DNA from: Sphingomonadaceae bacterium
Lineage (GTDB): Bacteria; Pseudomonadota; Alphaproteobacteria; Sphingomonadales; Sphingomonadaceae
DNA length: 64,000 bases
Reading direction: 5' to 3'
NCBI GenBank assembly: GCA_020850455.1
Contig: JADZEQ010000002.1
Span: forward strand, 124,001-188,000
Each line of letters starts with the position of its first letter. The stretch's first letter is position 1. Under the pieces are notes generated by a model. It made no database searches and was not told where the DNA came from. It was given only the letters and a program-made list of their open reading frames with translations. This document shows, piece after piece, positions 31,087 to 41,789 of this stretch. A program made the position numbers and the translations under genes.

Positions 31087-31155
31087 CTCTCATCCCGAAA
31101 ATATTGTCTGGAGGCGCGCGCTAACACTATTGCGATGCAGTTTCAATAACTGCGG

Positions 31156-31839
31156 TCAAACATCCGCCCAACGACGCAGCAAATTATGGTATAGACCGGT
31201 CAGGCGCACGACATCGGCATCATCATTGCCGATTTTGGCCACCATATTCTGCACCGTGCGATCAAGGTCGAGCAACAGCGACCGTTCGCCCAGATCGCGC
31301 ACCATCGACTGTATCCAGAAAAAGCTGGCGATGCGTGCGCCGCGCGTCACCGGCAAAACCCGGTGGACGGTGGTCGCTGGATAGAGAATAAGGTGCCCGG
31401 CGGGGAGCTTGATCCCCGGTTCGCCGACCATCCCTTCGACCACCAGGCCGCCGCCATCATAGCTGTCCGGGTCGGCGAGGAACAAGGTCGCCGACAGGTC
31501 GGACCGCACGCGATAATCGCTGCCACGGCGGATGCGGATGGCATTGTCGATATGGTCACCGAAATGGCCCCCGCCCGCATAGCGATTGAACAACGGCGGG
31601 TAGAGCTTGTGCGGCAGGGCCGCCGCCATGAACAGCGGGGAACGGCCCAATGCCTCCAGCACCAACTTGCCTGCCGCCTGCGCCGCATCCCCCATTTCGG
31701 GCAATTGCAGATTATCCTTGACGATCCCCGACTGCACGCCGGAGGTGACATTGCCATCAACCCATTCGGCCTTGTCCAAAATGGCGCGAACGCGCGCGAC
31801 ACCTTCCCCGTCCAAAACATCCGGGATTTTCAGCATCAT
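31156..31839 (-). CDS. PKHD-type Fe(II)/2-oxoglutarate dioxygenase (PiuC-like)
   Basis: A 227-residue oxygenase of the PKHD hydroxylase (YbiX/PiuC) family. The iron ligands are seen in [11 protein letters not shown] (His and Asp, near residue 97-99) and [20 protein letters not shown] (His, and the Arg that binds 2-oxoglutarate). The family sits next to catechol siderophore receptors in many Gram-negatives; its substrate is not settled. Two adjacent ATGs (31839 and 31836) are possible starts. It lies 23 bases after the receptor gene. Confidence 0.92.
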   Translation of the reverse strand: MMLKIPDVLDGEGVARVRAILDKAEWVDGNVTSGVQSGIVKDNLQLPEMGDAAQAAGKLVLEALGRSPLFMAAALPHKLYPPLFNRYAGGGHFGDHIDNAIRIRRGSDYRVRSDLSATLFLADPDSYDGGGLVVEGMVGEPGIKLPAGHLILYPATTVHRVLPVTRGARIASFFWIQSMVRDLGERSLLLDLDRTVQNMVAKIGNDDADVVRLTGLYHNLLRRWADV

Positions 31840-31862
31840 GGCGCGCCGCCCCCTTTGGCCGG

Positions 31863-34259
31863 TCAGAAACTATAATATAGGCTCAACACCGCCGACCGCG
31901 CTTCACCCGGGGTTGCCCAACCACCAGTGATGATGCCGGTGGTCGCATTCACATTATTGCGAATACCGGTGTAATAATCCTCATTGGTGACATTGGTGAC
32001 GTTGAGCTGCGCCGTCAATCCATTGCCAAAGGCATAAGAGATGAATGCACGGTGGGTCAGATAATCATCGGAACGATATTGTTCGCGCTGGCTGAGCGTG
32101 CGCTGGTGCGTCGCAAAGCTGCCCTGATAGGTAAAGCCATATCCAATCTGCAGCCCAAAGGGAAAGCTGTAGGTGGTGAACAGGCTGCCCGAATGTTTCG
32201 GGGTCTGCAGCAGTTCATCGCCCGCCTGCGGGTCGCGGATCGCCGCGCTGTTGCGGCAGGCCGCGCTCGGGTTGGCGAGGCAGAAGTCCGAAACGCTCTG
32301 CAAAATCTCGCTATCGAGATAGGTGTAATTGGCAAAAATCGACCATTGCGGCGTGATCCGCCCCGACGCGCCGAGCGCGATGCCATCCACCCGGCTGCGC
32401 CCGTCGAGCACCTGCAAGGCGGCGGGGCTTGATGGGTCGTTCGATGCGACGCGGAAATTGCTGCGCTCGTTACGGAACAGGGCAGCAGTTAGCGACAGGC
32501 GGCGGTCGAATATGTCCGCCTTGGCACCCACCTCATAGTTACGCGCGGTTTCCGGTGCGCTGGCACAAGGGTCGGCACCGCCCGGCGCGGTCACGACGCC
32601 GCAGCCCAAGCGCACGGTCGCCGACGAAGGGGTGCGCGCATTGCCATAGGCTAGGTAAAGGCTGACATTGGTCGATGGTTTGAACACCGCGCCAACGCGA
32701 TAGGAAAATAGATTTTCATCGCTAATCTGGTCCGCCGACTGCAACGGGGTCAGCGGTGCCGTCCCCGGCGGCACAAAGGTCAGCGGCAGGTTGCGGAAAC
32801 GCGCACGGTTATTCTCATAGCGCAGCCCGGCATTCAGTTCGAACATCTCGCCAATTTCAACCGTGTCAAAGGCATAAATGGCGCGGTTGCGCGTGGCGCT
32901 GTCCCCGCGTGAGGTGACGGTGAAATTGATCGGCCCGGTATAACGCGTATCGGGGTTGAACAGGCTGATGACCGGCAGCGGGGTGACCGCCGAACCATTG
33001 GGGTTACGTAGCAAGGACGCGGTGGTGATCGAATAATCCTCCCACGACAGCGACGCACCGACGACCAGCACATTGTGCAGCCCCGTCCCTTCACCCGATT
33101 CGATGCGCAGGTCGGTCTGATTGTGGAGCAGATTATTGACCTGATCGCGCACCAGCCCGCGCGGGCCGGAGGGGAGATATTGGCCGGGCAGCAAAGTGCC
33201 CGGACAGGCAAGGCCGACTGTCGCATCGGGCGTTGCACCAACTGGCTGACGCCCATTGGCGAGGCAGAAGGTGCCCTGCGGTGCGCTGGTCTGGCTATAT
33301 TGGCCGACCCTTTGCCAGCGCGTCAGATTGCGCAGGGAGACATGGTCGGAAAATTCGTGGCGGAAAATCGCGGATAGGCGGTCGACAGTGGTATTTTGTT
33401 CGTCGAGATTGACGATGCCGAAATAATCGCTGTCATCGACCCCGGGCAGCGGCCCGTCATTCACCCCGCTCTTGAAATAGGGGACGCCATAAATTGGCGT
33501 ATTATTATCCTCTTGGTGGACATAGGCGATGGTGAGGCTGGTCGGCCCGTCCATCCCGATGGTGATCGACGGCGCGACCCCCCAGCGGCGATAATGTTCG
33601 ACATCGCGCCCCGGCACATAATTGCGGTGGAACATGGCGTTGAGCCGCACCGCAACGAGCGGGCTCAGCCGCCAATTACTGTCGATGGTGCCGCGATAAT
33701 AATTGTCGGTGCCGACCGCCGCCTGCAAAATCGTCAGGTCGCTCGCCTGCGGGGTCTTGCTGACAAGATTGACGGTGCCGCCGACCGAACCCGACCCGTT
33801 GAACACCGAATTGGCGCCATTATAGACTTCAATCTGTTGCAGGTTGAACGGGTCGGTGCGGCTATATTGCGCACTGTCGCGCACCCCGTCGACCGTCACA
33901 TCATTATTGGCCGAATAGCCGCGCAAATTGATGCTATCGCCATAGCCACCGCCGCCTTCGCCCGCACCAAAGGTAATCCCCGGAATGGTCGCCAGCGCAT
34001 CCCGCAAGGTGAGGAGGTTTTGCTGGCGCAACACCTGATCCGAAATCACCGTCACCGTCTGCGGTGTATCGAGCAAGGGTGCGGTGGTCTTGGGCGATTC
34101 AACCTCGGTCGATTCCAACTGCCCGTTGACGATGATGTCACCGCGCTGATCCGCTGAGGTCGCTGCTGCGTCCGCCGGCAAATCGCTCGCATAGGCGGGC
34201 GCAGCGACCAGCGCACCCACGCAAGAGAGGGCGAGGAAAGCGGCGGACGTCTGTGTCAT
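31863..34259 (-). CDS. TonB-dependent siderophore receptor (Fiu/PiuA-like)
   Basis: The 798-residue receptor has a signal peptide ending near AYA (residue 24) and a plug domain ([57 protein letters not shown]). A 22-strand barrel follows, ending [14 protein letters not shown] and VLSLYYSF. Position with PKHD and PepSY genes suggests catecholate-type ferric siderophores, as for Fiu and PiuA. AAGGGAA precedes the ATG. A Fur-like 7-1-7 site lies 59-73 bases upstream, so expression should rise under iron limitation. First gene of a three-gene operon. Confidence 0.94.
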   Translation of the reverse strand: MTQTSAAFLALSCVGALVAAPAYASDLPADAAATSADQRGDIIVNGQLESTEVESPKTTAPLLDTPQTVTVISDQVLRQQNLLTLRDALATIPGITFGAGEGGGGYGDSINLRGYSANNDVTVDGVRDSAQYSRTDPFNLQQIEVYNGANSVFNGSGSVGGTVNLVSKTPQASDLTILQAAVGTDNYYRGTIDSNWRLSPLVAVRLNAMFHRNYVPGRDVEHYRRWGVAPSITIGMDGPTSLTIAYVHQEDNNTPIYGVPYFKSGVNDGPLPGVDDSDYFGIVNLDEQNTTVDRLSAIFRHEFSDHVSLRNLTRWQRVGQYSQTSAPQGTFCLANGRQPVGATPDATVGLACPGTLLPGQYLPSGPRGLVRDQVNNLLHNQTDLRIESGEGTGLHNVLVVGASLSWEDYSITTASLLRNPNGSAVTPLPVISLFNPDTRYTGPINFTVTSRGDSATRNRAIYAFDTVEIGEMFELNAGLRYENNRARFRNLPLTFVPPGTAPLTPLQSADQISDENLFSYRVGAVFKPSTNVSLYLAYGNARTPSSATVRLGCGVVTAPGGADPCASAPETARNYEVGAKADIFDRRLSLTAALFRNERSNFRVASNDPSSPAALQVLDGRSRVDGIALGASGRITPQWSIFANYTYLDSEILQSVSDFCLANPSAACRNSAAIRDPQAGDELLQTPKHSGSLFTTYSFPFGLQIGYGFTYQGSFATHQRTLSQREQYRSDDYLTHRAFISYAFGNGLTAQLNVTNVTNEDYYTGIRNNVNATTGIITGGWATPGEARSAVLSLYYSF

Positions 34260-34317
34260 AAAATTCCCTTTGGCAGGCCCGATTCTGCGGGCATCGTCAA
34301 AATCGCCGCCGAACTAT

Positions 34318-34332
34318 TGCGAATGATTATCA
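34318..34332. promoter_or_regulatory. Fur box
   Basis: On the minus strand the site reads TGATAATCATTCGCA, close to the 7-1-7 Fur consensus TGATAATnATTATCA (two mismatches). It lies before the siderophore receptor gene and agrees with iron control of that operon. Confidence 0.72.
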
Positions 34333-34394
34333 CCGTCAATATCAATATTGCGACAATTTTGCTACAAATGGCCCATTATCGACCGCCAATGCAC

Positions 34395-34436
34395 TTGACC
34401 GCCCGCAAAAAGATATTATTATGATATCATCTTTTT
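34395..34436 (+). promoter_or_regulatory. Promoter and 30-bp operator of the SPFH gene
   Basis: TTGACC at 34395-34400 may serve as -35, with ATTATG (17-base spacer) or TATGAT (19-base spacer) as -10. Over the -10 lies a dyad from 34407 to 34436: AAAAAGAT and ATCTTTTT at the ends and the palindrome ATGATATCAT (34421-34430) inside. Its arms match at 12 of 15 positions. A repressor here would block RNA polymerase. Confidence 0.5.
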
Positions 34437-34447
34437 ATGGAGGTTTT

Positions 34448-35353
34448 ATGTCGGACCCACAAAATGCCACCCAATTGGAACGTAGTCAGGAACGGCGCGC
34501 CCATACGAGCAGCGGTTATATCATGCTCTTGCTGTTTGTCGGGCTGCTCGCGCTGGGCGTCTGGCTGGTCAGCAGCAATTTGTCCGGCGCTGAGCAGGGC
34601 TGGAAATGGGGTTTGCTCATCCTCGACGGCTTTGCTGCGTTGCTCATCCTGTGCGGCTTTTACCTGATCAACCCCAATCAGGCCGCTGCCATCCAGCTTT
34701 TCGGCCAATATCGCGGCACCGACCGCAAAAGCGGGTTACGCTGGATTTTGCCTTGGTATAGCGCCAAGAAAATTTCGGTCCGCGCCAATAATCTGATTTC
34801 GGACAAGATTAAGGTCAACGACCTGCGCGGCAACCCGATTGAAATCGCGGCGCAATTGGTCTGGCGCGTTACCGATACGGCACAGGCGCTGTTCGACGTT
34901 GATGATTATCGCTTGTTCGTGCTCGCCCAGGTCGAAGCGGGCGTGCGCACCGTCGGTTCGCGTTATCCCTATGATGATGTCGAACATAAGGAGGTGACAC
35001 TGCGCGGCAACCATGACGAAGTGGGTGAGGAATTGCGCACCACGCTGATCCAACGGTTGGAGGTTGCAGGGATAACGGTTGACGAATGCGGCCTAACCCA
35101 CCTCGCCTACGCACCCGAAATTGCAGGCGCAATGCTGCGCCGCCAACAGGCCGAAGCGGTCATCGCCGCGCGCACCAAATTGGTCGAAGGCGCGGTGACA
35201 ATGGTCGAAATGGCGCTGCAACAATTGAATGAAAAACAGGTCGTCCAGCTCGACGATGAACGCAAGGCGGCGATGGTGTCGAACCTAATGGTCGTCCTGT
35301 GCGGCGAGCGTGATACCCAGCCTGTCGTCAACACCGGAACGCTATATTCCTAA
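34448..35353 (+). CDS. SPFH/band-7 domain membrane protein
   Basis: This 301-residue protein has two N-terminal membrane helices (about residues 26-46 and 55-77) and an SPFH domain from about residue 85 ([37 protein letters not shown]). A helical Glu/Ala-rich part follows ([20 protein letters not shown]). Such proteins form oligomeric scaffolds in membranes and are often linked to stress and proteolysis. GGAGG lies 6 bases before ATG 34448. The ribbon-helix-helix gene follows after 11 bases, a pairing seen in many proteobacteria. Confidence 0.92.
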   Translation: MSDPQNATQLERSQERRAHTSSGYIMLLLFVGLLALGVWLVSSNLSGAEQGWKWGLLILDGFAALLILCGFYLINPNQAAAIQLFGQYRGTDRKSGLRWILPWYSAKKISVRANNLISDKIKVNDLRGNPIEIAAQLVWRVTDTAQALFDVDDYRLFVLAQVEAGVRTVGSRYPYDDVEHKEVTLRGNHDEVGEELRTTLIQRLEVAGITVDECGLTHLAYAPEIAGAMLRRQQAEAVIAARTKLVEGAVTMVEMALQQLNEKQVVQLDDERKAAMVSNLMVVLCGERDTQPVVNTGTLYS

Positions 35354-35364
35354 GCCGCCGAGCC

Positions 35365-35589
35365 ATGTCCCCGCCGCCCCGCAAACCCTTTCCGCTCCGC
35401 CTCGACCCCGCGCTCCACGCGGCGGTGGAGCGCGCGGCGGCGGCGGACATGCGCTCGGTCAACGGGCAAATTGAATATCTGCTGCGCGAGGCTTTGGCAC
35501 GGCGCGGTATCCGCGTCGCGGTGAGCGAAAGTCCGCGCCGGGGGCGACCACCCGCCCAGCCACCAGAGGGTGCGGACAACTTGCCGTAA
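35365..35589 (+). CDS. Arc-family ribbon-helix-helix protein
   Basis: This 74-residue protein has the ribbon-helix-helix sequence [20 protein letters not shown], then [20 protein letters not shown], as in Arc and MetJ-type DNA-binding proteins. A basic, proline-rich tail follows. There is no Shine-Dalgarno box, and it begins 11 bases after the SPFH stop, so translation is probably coupled. It may bind the SPFH operator, as an autoregulator, or act elsewhere; this is inference. No toxin gene is adjacent, so a toxin-antitoxin role is unlikely. Confidence 0.82.
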   Translation: MSPPPRKPFPLRLDPALHAAVERAAAADMRSVNGQIEYLLREALARRGIRVAVSESPRRGRPPAQPPEGADNLP

Positions 35590-35620
35590 TGGGGCACCCG
35601 CGCTAAGGGGCAAGCCCATC

Positions 35621-36286
35621 ATGGCAGCACATCCCGTCCGCATCGCCCCGTCCATTCTTTCCGCCGATTTTGCGCGGCTGGGCGATGAGGTGCGCGCGAT
35701 TGATGCCGCCGGTGCCGACTGGATCCACATTGATGTGATGGACGGCCATTTCGTCCCCAACATCACCATCGGCCCCGCTGTCGTCAAAGCCCTGCGCCCG
35801 CATAGCGCCAAGCCGTTCGACGTGCATCTGATGATCGCGCCGATTGACGCATATCTCGGCGCCTTTGCGGAGGCCGGGGCCGACATCATCAGCTTTCACC
35901 CCGAAGCTGGGCCGCACCCCCACCGCACCGTCCAGTCGATCAAGGCATTGGGGAAAAAGGCGGGCATCGTCCTCAACCCCGCCACCCCGGTGGAACTGGT
36001 CACGCATCTGATCGGCGACATCGACCTCATCCTCGTCATGAGCGTCAACCCCGGCTTTGGCGGGCAAAGCTTTATTTCGAGCCAGCTGGACAAAATCCGC
36101 ACCCTGCGCACGATGATCACCGCGTCGGGCCGCGACATTGCGCTCGAAGTGGATGGCGGCATCGACGCGCAAACTGCGCCGCTCGCCATCGCCGCCGGGG
36201 CCGATGTCCTTGTCGCCGGATCGGCGAGCTTTCGTGGCGGCGCGGGGCAATATGCCGCCAATATCGCGGGGCTGCGCGGGCCATGA
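35621..36286 (+). CDS. rpe: Ribulose-phosphate 3-epimerase
   Basis: A 221-residue TIM barrel interconverting ribulose 5-phosphate and xylulose 5-phosphate in the pentose phosphate pathway. Motifs are [35 protein letters not shown] with metal-binding His and Asp, [10 protein letters not shown], and [11 protein letters not shown] with the second Asp. I chose ATG 35621 because the conserved N-terminus begins there. Its stop overlaps the next ATG (ATGA), coupling it with the heparinase-like gene. Confidence 0.96.
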   Translation: MAAHPVRIAPSILSADFARLGDEVRAIDAAGADWIHIDVMDGHFVPNITIGPAVVKALRPHSAKPFDVHLMIAPIDAYLGAFAEAGADIISFHPEAGPHPHRTVQSIKALGKKAGIVLNPATPVELVTHLIGDIDLILVMSVNPGFGGQSFISSQLDKIRTLRTMITASGRDIALEVDGGIDAQTAPLAIAAGADVLVAGSASFRGGAGQYAANIAGLRGP

Positions 36287-38088
36287 GCGCGTTTGACATC
36301 GACGGTGCAGCCGGCGCGGACGGGGACAAAGAAGGGTTAAGCCTGCCGCCGCCCATGGCAGAGCAGAGCGATTCGATCGAAAGCGGCAAACGGCTGATCC
36401 GCCTGTCGGACGACCGGGGGTCGAGCCTGACCGAACGGATCGCCGCCCGATTTTATCGGCTGACATGGCGCACCCCGCTCTATGGTTTTCGCCTGCGCGG
36501 GCGGTTTCCGCTGCAATTGCTGGGCGTCCCCAACGACCCTATCCCCGGTGATGCCGCAGCGGGCATGGCATTGCGCGCGGGGCATTTTCTGTTTCGTGGC
36601 TTGAAATTGCCGACCGCGCGGCTCGATTTTGCTGCCCTGCCCGCGCCGCCGCCCTTTGCCGATTATATCCACAGTTTCGCTTGGTTGCGCGACCTTGCCG
36701 CCGCAGGCGAACGGCACAATGTTGCCCCCATTGCAGAGGCGCTGTTGCGCCGCTGGCTCGATTGCCATGGCGACAAGATCAGCGAACCGGCATGGCGACC
36801 TGATGTCGCGGCATGGCGGTTGTTTTACTGGATTTGCTATGCCCCCCTTATCCTGTCGGGGGAGGATGCGGTCCACCGTTCGCGCGTTTTGGGCGCATTG
36901 TCGCGCACCGCGCGCCATTTGGACCGTAGCGCCGATGCGGCACGCGCGGGTGTGCCGCAACTGGTCGCTTGGTCGGCGATTGTCGCCGCCGGCCTGTCGC
37001 TGCCCGGCGGTGAGCCGCGCCGCGCCTTTGGCGAGGGCGGGTTGCGCCGCGCGCTGCAAAGCTGTTTTTACGCCGACGGCGGCACCGTTTCGCGCGCGCC
37101 CGACCAACAAGCCAATGCCATCGCCATTTTGTCGATGCTGCGCTGTTTTTACGCGCTGCGTTCGCTCGATGCACCGACATGGATTGATGAGACGTTGCGG
37201 CTTGCCGTCCCCGCGCTCACCGCGCTGACCCATGGCGACGGCGGCTTGGGCAGTTGGCAGGGGGCAGCCGCCACCCCGGCAGCCACCGTCGCCGCGGTGG
37301 TGGACGCGAGCGGGGTTCGCGCCCGGCCGCTGCGCCAAGCGCGCGATTGGGGCTATCAACGGCTGCTCGCCGGACGATCATTGTTACAAGTGGACGCCGC
37401 CCCCCCGCCAGTCGCCCGCGCGACCGACAGCGGTTGCGCATCAACGCTGGCCTTTGAATTTTCGGATGGGCCGCACCGCATCATCGTCAATTGCGGTGGC
37501 GCGGCGCTCGCTGGCGCGCTTATCCCCAAGGATCTGGCAGACGCGCTACGCACCACCGCCGCCCATTCGACGCTGACCATCGGCGATCGCAATTCAACCG
37601 CCATCTTGGCCGACGGGCGTTTGGGCAAGGGCGTGCGCGAGGTGGAGATTGACCGGCGCGAAATCGGCAGCGGGGATGGTGCGGCAAGCCGCCTCGAACT
37701 CAGCCATGATGGCTATGTCCGCCGCTTTGGCTTTGTCCATCGCCGCTTGCTCATCCTGACCGCCAGCGGGCGCGAATTGCGCGGCGAAGATATGTTGATC
37801 CCCGCCGGACGCTCGCGCAAAAACGGCGGCAACCCGCCCTTTGCCATCCGTTTCCATTTGGGGACGGAGGTGGAGCCGAGCCTGACGGCCGATGGGCAAG
37901 CGGTGTTACTGCGCCTCCAAGGTGGGGCATTGTGGCAATTGCGCTGCGCCGGGGCCAAGCCGCAGATCAGCGATTCCCTCTGGGTCGATGGCACCGGACG
38001 GCCCAACCCCAGTTACCAGATTGAATTGACCGGCCAAGCGCCTGCGGGCGGGCTCAGCATCGGCTGGCTGTTGCGCCACATTGGATAA
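36283..38088 (+). CDS. Heparinase II/III-like protein
   Basis: A 601-residue protein. The N-terminal half is an (alpha/alpha)n toroid ([33 protein letters not shown]), with [19 protein letters not shown] inside it. The C-terminal beta-sandwich has the heparinase II/III pattern ([30 protein letters not shown]). Family members cleave uronate polysaccharides by elimination, but no signal peptide is visible here, and in alphaproteobacteria this gene type is typically beside purH. A cytosolic or cell-envelope role is unsettled. It overlaps rpe by 4 bases and is followed by purH after 25 bases, so all three may share a transcript. Confidence 0.88.
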   Translation: MSAFDIDGAAGADGDKEGLSLPPPMAEQSDSIESGKRLIRLSDDRGSSLTERIAARFYRLTWRTPLYGFRLRGRFPLQLLGVPNDPIPGDAAAGMALRAGHFLFRGLKLPTARLDFAALPAPPPFADYIHSFAWLRDLAAAGERHNVAPIAEALLRRWLDCHGDKISEPAWRPDVAAWRLFYWICYAPLILSGEDAVHRSRVLGALSRTARHLDRSADAARAGVPQLVAWSAIVAAGLSLPGGEPRRAFGEGGLRRALQSCFYADGGTVSRAPDQQANAIAILSMLRCFYALRSLDAPTWIDETLRLAVPALTALTHGDGGLGSWQGAAATPAATVAAVVDASGVRARPLRQARDWGYQRLLAGRSLLQVDAAPPPVARATDSGCASTLAFEFSDGPHRIIVNCGGAALAGALIPKDLADALRTTAAHSTLTIGDRNSTAILADGRLGKGVREVEIDRREIGSGDGAASRLELSHDGYVRRFGFVHRRLLILTASGRELRGEDMLIPAGRSRKNGGNPPFAIRFHLGTEVEPSLTADGQAVLLRLQGGALWQLRCAGAKPQISDSLWVDGTGRPNPSYQIELTGQAPAGGLSIGWLLRHIG

Positions 38089-38113
38089 TATTTTCATTTA
38101 ACAAAGGCTTATC

Positions 38114-39691
38114 ATGACTTCGATTCCCATTCGTCGCGCGCTCCTGTCTGTTTCGGACAAGGGCGGGATTGTCGATTTTGCCCGCGAACTCGCCGCCTTG
38201 GGGGTGGAACTTGTCTCCACCGGCGGGACGGCAAAGGCGCTGCGCGATGCCGGATTGGACGTGCGCGATGTCGTGGATCTGACGGGCTTTCCCGAAATGA
38301 TGGACGGGCGGGTCAAGACATTGCACCCGATGGTGCATGGCGGTCTGCTCGCCGTGCGCGACAATGCAGAGCATCAGGCGGCGATGGCCGAACATGGTAT
38401 TTTGCCCATCGATTTGGCGGTCATCAACCTCTACCCCTTTGCCGCGACGGTCGCATCGGGCGCGGCGCGCGACGATATTATCGAAAATATCGACATTGGC
38501 GGCCCGGCCATGGTGCGTTCGGCGGCCAAGAACCATGCGCATGTCGCCATCGTCACCGACCCCCAAGATTATGCCGCGATTATCGCCGGGGCGGGCGCAA
38601 CCGACATGGATTTGCGCAAAAAACTGGCGGCAAAGGCCTTTGCCCATACCGCCACCTATGATGCGATGATTGCGAGTTGGTTTGGCTTTGCCGACCAAGG
38701 GCAAATATTCCCCGAAACATTGCCGATGGTCGCGCACGCCCCGACCATTTTGCGCTATGGCGAAAACCCGCACCAGCAGGCCGCCTTTTACCGGCCCGCT
38801 GGCCCGCATGGGCGTGGCATCGGGCAGGCGGCGCAAGTGCAGGGCAAGGAATTAAGCTATAATAATCTGAATGATGCGGATGCCGCGCTCGACCTAGTGG
38901 CGGAATTTCGCGATGCGCCGCCCGCTTGCGTCATCGTCAAACATGCCAATCCGTGCGGTGTGGCGACGGGGGCGACCATTCGCGATGCGTATCAGGCCGC
39001 CTATCAATGCGACAGCGTGTCGGCCTTTGGCGGGATTATAGCGGTCAACCGGGTGATTGACGGCGCGGCGGCAGAGGCAATGACCGAGATTTTCACCGAA
39101 GTCGTCGTCGCGCCAGATGCGGATGCGGACGCGCGCGCCATTTTCGCCAAGAAAAAGAATTTGCGCCTGTTGCTAACCGGCGAGCTGCCCGACCCCGCGC
39201 GCGGCGGACATATCGTCAAAAATATAACGGGCGGCTGGCTGGTGCAAAGCCGCGACAATGGGCGGATTACCGCTGCTGATTTGCGGGTCGTGAGCGCGCG
39301 ACAGCCGAGCGAAAGCGAATTGGCCGACGCATTATTTGCATGGACGATTGCCAAGCATGTCAAATCCAATGCGATTGTCTATGCCAAGGATGGGGTGAGC
39401 GCGGGGATTGGCGCAGGACAGATGAACCGGCGCGATAGCGCGCGCATCGCGGCAGCCAAGGCGCGCGAAGCGGCCGAAACCTTTGGCTGGGCGGCACCGC
39501 GCACCATTGGCGCGGCGGTGGCGTCCGATGCCTTTTTCCCCTTTGCCGACGGGCTGTTGGCCGCCGTCGAAGCGGGCGCAACCATGGTCATCCAGCCGGG
39601 CGGGTCGATGCGCGATGATGAAGTCATCGCCGCTGCCGATGCGGCGGGGCTGGCGATGGTCTTTACCGGAATGCGCCATTTCCGGCACTAA
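38114..39691 (+). CDS. purH: Bifunctional AICAR transformylase/IMP cyclohydrolase
   Basis: The 525-residue enzyme carries out the last two steps of IMP synthesis. The N-terminal IMP cyclohydrolase (MGS-like) domain shows [19 protein letters not shown] and [14 protein letters not shown]. The transformylase domain shows [27 protein letters not shown] with the catalytic Lys-His, and [10 protein letters not shown]. It ends [11 protein letters not shown] as usual. The enzyme also consumes the AICAR released by HisF/HisH. Confidence 0.97.
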   Translation: MTSIPIRRALLSVSDKGGIVDFARELAALGVELVSTGGTAKALRDAGLDVRDVVDLTGFPEMMDGRVKTLHPMVHGGLLAVRDNAEHQAAMAEHGILPIDLAVINLYPFAATVASGAARDDIIENIDIGGPAMVRSAAKNHAHVAIVTDPQDYAAIIAGAGATDMDLRKKLAAKAFAHTATYDAMIASWFGFADQGQIFPETLPMVAHAPTILRYGENPHQQAAFYRPAGPHGRGIGQAAQVQGKELSYNNLNDADAALDLVAEFRDAPPACVIVKHANPCGVATGATIRDAYQAAYQCDSVSAFGGIIAVNRVIDGAAAEAMTEIFTEVVVAPDADADARAIFAKKKNLRLLLTGELPDPARGGHIVKNITGGWLVQSRDNGRITAADLRVVSARQPSESELADALFAWTIAKHVKSNAIVYAKDGVSAGIGAGQMNRRDSARIAAAKAREAAETFGWAAPRTIGAAVASDAFFPFADGLLAAVEAGATMVIQPGGSMRDDEVIAAADAAGLAMVFTGMRHFRH

Positions 39692-39732
39692 GCGGCCGCC
39701 ATAGCGGCACGCCTGCGCCAGCAGGCACAGAG

Positions 39733-39825
39733 CCACATGGGCTCACGGCCACACGGGCTCACGGGCGACGAGCCTTCGTGCACGTGATGGGGCAGGATTG
39801 ATGGGGCAGGATTGACGGGGCGGGG
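39733..39825. repeat. Two short tandem repeats in the purH-helicase gap
   Basis: A 16-base unit (CCACATGGGCTCACGG at 39733-39748 and CCACACGGGCTCACGG at 39749-39764) is repeated twice with one change. A 14-base unit (GATGGGGCAGGATT) occurs at 39786-39799 and 39800-39813 with a decayed third copy to 39825. The region lies between convergent genes and holds no coding frame or clear hairpin. Confidence 0.7.
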
Positions 39826-39863
39826 CGCGCCAACGCCCCTACCCCCAATTTTCCGCCCTAATC

Positions 39864-41789
39864 TTATGGGACGCGCTTGACCGTTTTCTTATATCTGCCA
39901 ACGCCATTGCCACCATTGCCGCCGCGCGGGCCGTAATTGCGCGGCTTTTCACCATCGCGGCCCTGATGCGAACCGGCGATGGCCGGGCCGCCGCGACGAT
40001 GCTGATGGCGGCGATTGTCCTGCCCATCGCCTTCTGCATGTCGCGGCGCGCGATCACCATAGGCACCGCGCGTATCGCTTCGGCCATGGCCGCGCGCGTC
40101 ATGCCGCGCATCGCTGCGCCCTTCATGGCGAGCAAAGCCATCGCGCGCCGGCCCAGTTCGCTGGTCGCGCCGCTGGTCACGATCATCCGAACGATAGTCT
40201 GGCCGATAGCTGTCGCGCACCGGGCGTGCGGGGCGGCTATCCCGGCCATCACGCGCTTCCCGATTGTCGCGGGCATAGGGGCGATTGTCGCGGTTTGGCC
40301 CGCCAAATTCGCCACGTTCGCGGCGCGGCGCACCATTTTCGGCGTGGCGGCCAAAACCACCGCCTTCGCTGCGCCGCTCCATCGGACGGTCAAAACCTTG
40401 CTCCGGACGACGATCCGGTCGGCGGTCCATACCCCGATCCATGCCCCGATCCGCATTGCGCGTGAAGCTGCGTTCGCCATCGCCACGCGGTGCGGCGCCA
40501 TGGGGGCGCGGGCCGCGCATCGCTCGATCATCGCGCATCGGGCGGCCGGTGCGGCCACGTGCCGCCGAAGCACGCCGTTCATCCGCCTGCATTTCTTCGC
40601 GCGTCGGCGGGGCGACCTTGGGCATCGCCTCCACAACGGCGCGAAAACCCTCCGGCAGGCCCTGTGGCATCAGCCGAACACGCGTCAGCCGCTCAATATC
40701 TTTCAAATAGCCGCGTTCGTCATTGGCGATGAAGCTCACCGCCACGCCCTCTGCCCCGGCGCGCGCGGTGCGCCCGATGCGGTGAACATATTGTTCGGCG
40801 ATATTGGGCAGTTCAAAATTGAACACATGACTGACACCCGGCACGTCAATGCCGCGCGCGGCAATGTCGGTCGCGACCAGCACGCGCATTTCGCCATTAC
40901 GAAACGCCTGAAGCGCGCCGGTGCGCTGTGCCTGGCTCTTATTGCCGTGGATCGCCGCCGAACGGATGCCCGCCGCCGCCAAATGGCGCACAACGCGGTC
41001 GGCCCCATGTTTGGTGCGGGTAAAAACCAGCGCGCGTTCGACCGCTGCATCCTTCAAACGGATGTTGAGCAGCGCCTGCTTTTCGCGTTGGTCGACAAAG
41101 GTTGCATATTGTTCGACCCGTTCGGCTGTCGTTGCTTGCGGGGTAACCGAAACACGCACCGGATTGTTGAGGAAACGTGCCCCCAATTCGGCAATCGCCT
41201 TGGGCATGGTGGCGGAGAAAAACAGGCTCTGCCGCGCCTTGGGCAACAGCGCATCGATACGCTTTAGCGGGTGGATGAACCCTAGATCCATCATCTGGTC
41301 GGCTTCATCGAGGACAAAAATTTCCACTTCGTCGAGGAAAAAGGCATTTTGATCGATAAGGTCGAGCAAGCGGCCCGGCGTCGCCACCAAAATATCGACG
41401 CCTTGCGCCAATTTCTTTTTCTGGGTGAAAATCGGCACGCCGCCGAAAATGGTGAAGACGCTAAGACCGGTGAAACGGCCATAATCGCGTGCCTTTTCGC
41501 CAATTTGTGCGGCCAGTTCGCGCGTCGGCGACAGGATGAGCATCCGGCAACCGCGCGTCGGGCGCGCCGCTGGCTTGGTGAGCAGGTGGTGGAGGGAGGG
41601 GAGCAAAAAGGCTGCGGTTTTGCCGGTGCCGGTTTGCGCAATGCCGCACAAATCGCGTCCGGTCATCAAGGGGGGGATGGCATCGCGCTGAATCGGCGTC
41701 GGCGTATCATAGCCCGAACGGGCGAGCGCGCGCACGATTGTGGCGTCGAGGCCAAAATCCGCAAAAGCGGACGTATCGATATAAGTCAT
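39864..41789 (-). CDS. DEAD-box ATP-dependent RNA helicase (RhlE-like)
   Basis: A 641-residue helicase. Motifs in order are the Q motif (GYDTPTPIQRDAIP), AQTGTGKTAAFLLP, PTRELAAQIG, VLDEADQMMD, FFSATMP and HRIGRTARAG, all within residues 1-360. After about residue 400 comes a long Arg/Gly/Asp-rich tail with repeated short units such as DRGMDRGMDRRPDRRPEQG, expected to be disordered and to bind RNA. It would remodel RNA in ribosome assembly or decay. It is transcribed alone; the leader holds an 8-bp hairpin. Confidence 0.94.
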   Translation of the reverse strand: MTYIDTSAFADFGLDATIVRALARSGYDTPTPIQRDAIPPLMTGRDLCGIAQTGTGKTAAFLLPSLHHLLTKPAARPTRGCRMLILSPTRELAAQIGEKARDYGRFTGLSVFTIFGGVPIFTQKKKLAQGVDILVATPGRLLDLIDQNAFFLDEVEIFVLDEADQMMDLGFIHPLKRIDALLPKARQSLFFSATMPKAIAELGARFLNNPVRVSVTPQATTAERVEQYATFVDQREKQALLNIRLKDAAVERALVFTRTKHGADRVVRHLAAAGIRSAAIHGNKSQAQRTGALQAFRNGEMRVLVATDIAARGIDVPGVSHVFNFELPNIAEQYVHRIGRTARAGAEGVAVSFIANDERGYLKDIERLTRVRLMPQGLPEGFRAVVEAMPKVAPPTREEMQADERRASAARGRTGRPMRDDRAMRGPRPHGAAPRGDGERSFTRNADRGMDRGMDRRPDRRPEQGFDRPMERRSEGGGFGRHAENGAPRRERGEFGGPNRDNRPYARDNREARDGRDSRPARPVRDSYRPDYRSDDRDQRRDQRTGPARDGFARHEGRSDARHDARGHGRSDTRGAYGDRAPRHAEGDGQDNRRHQHRRGGPAIAGSHQGRDGEKPRNYGPRGGNGGNGVGRYKKTVKRVP

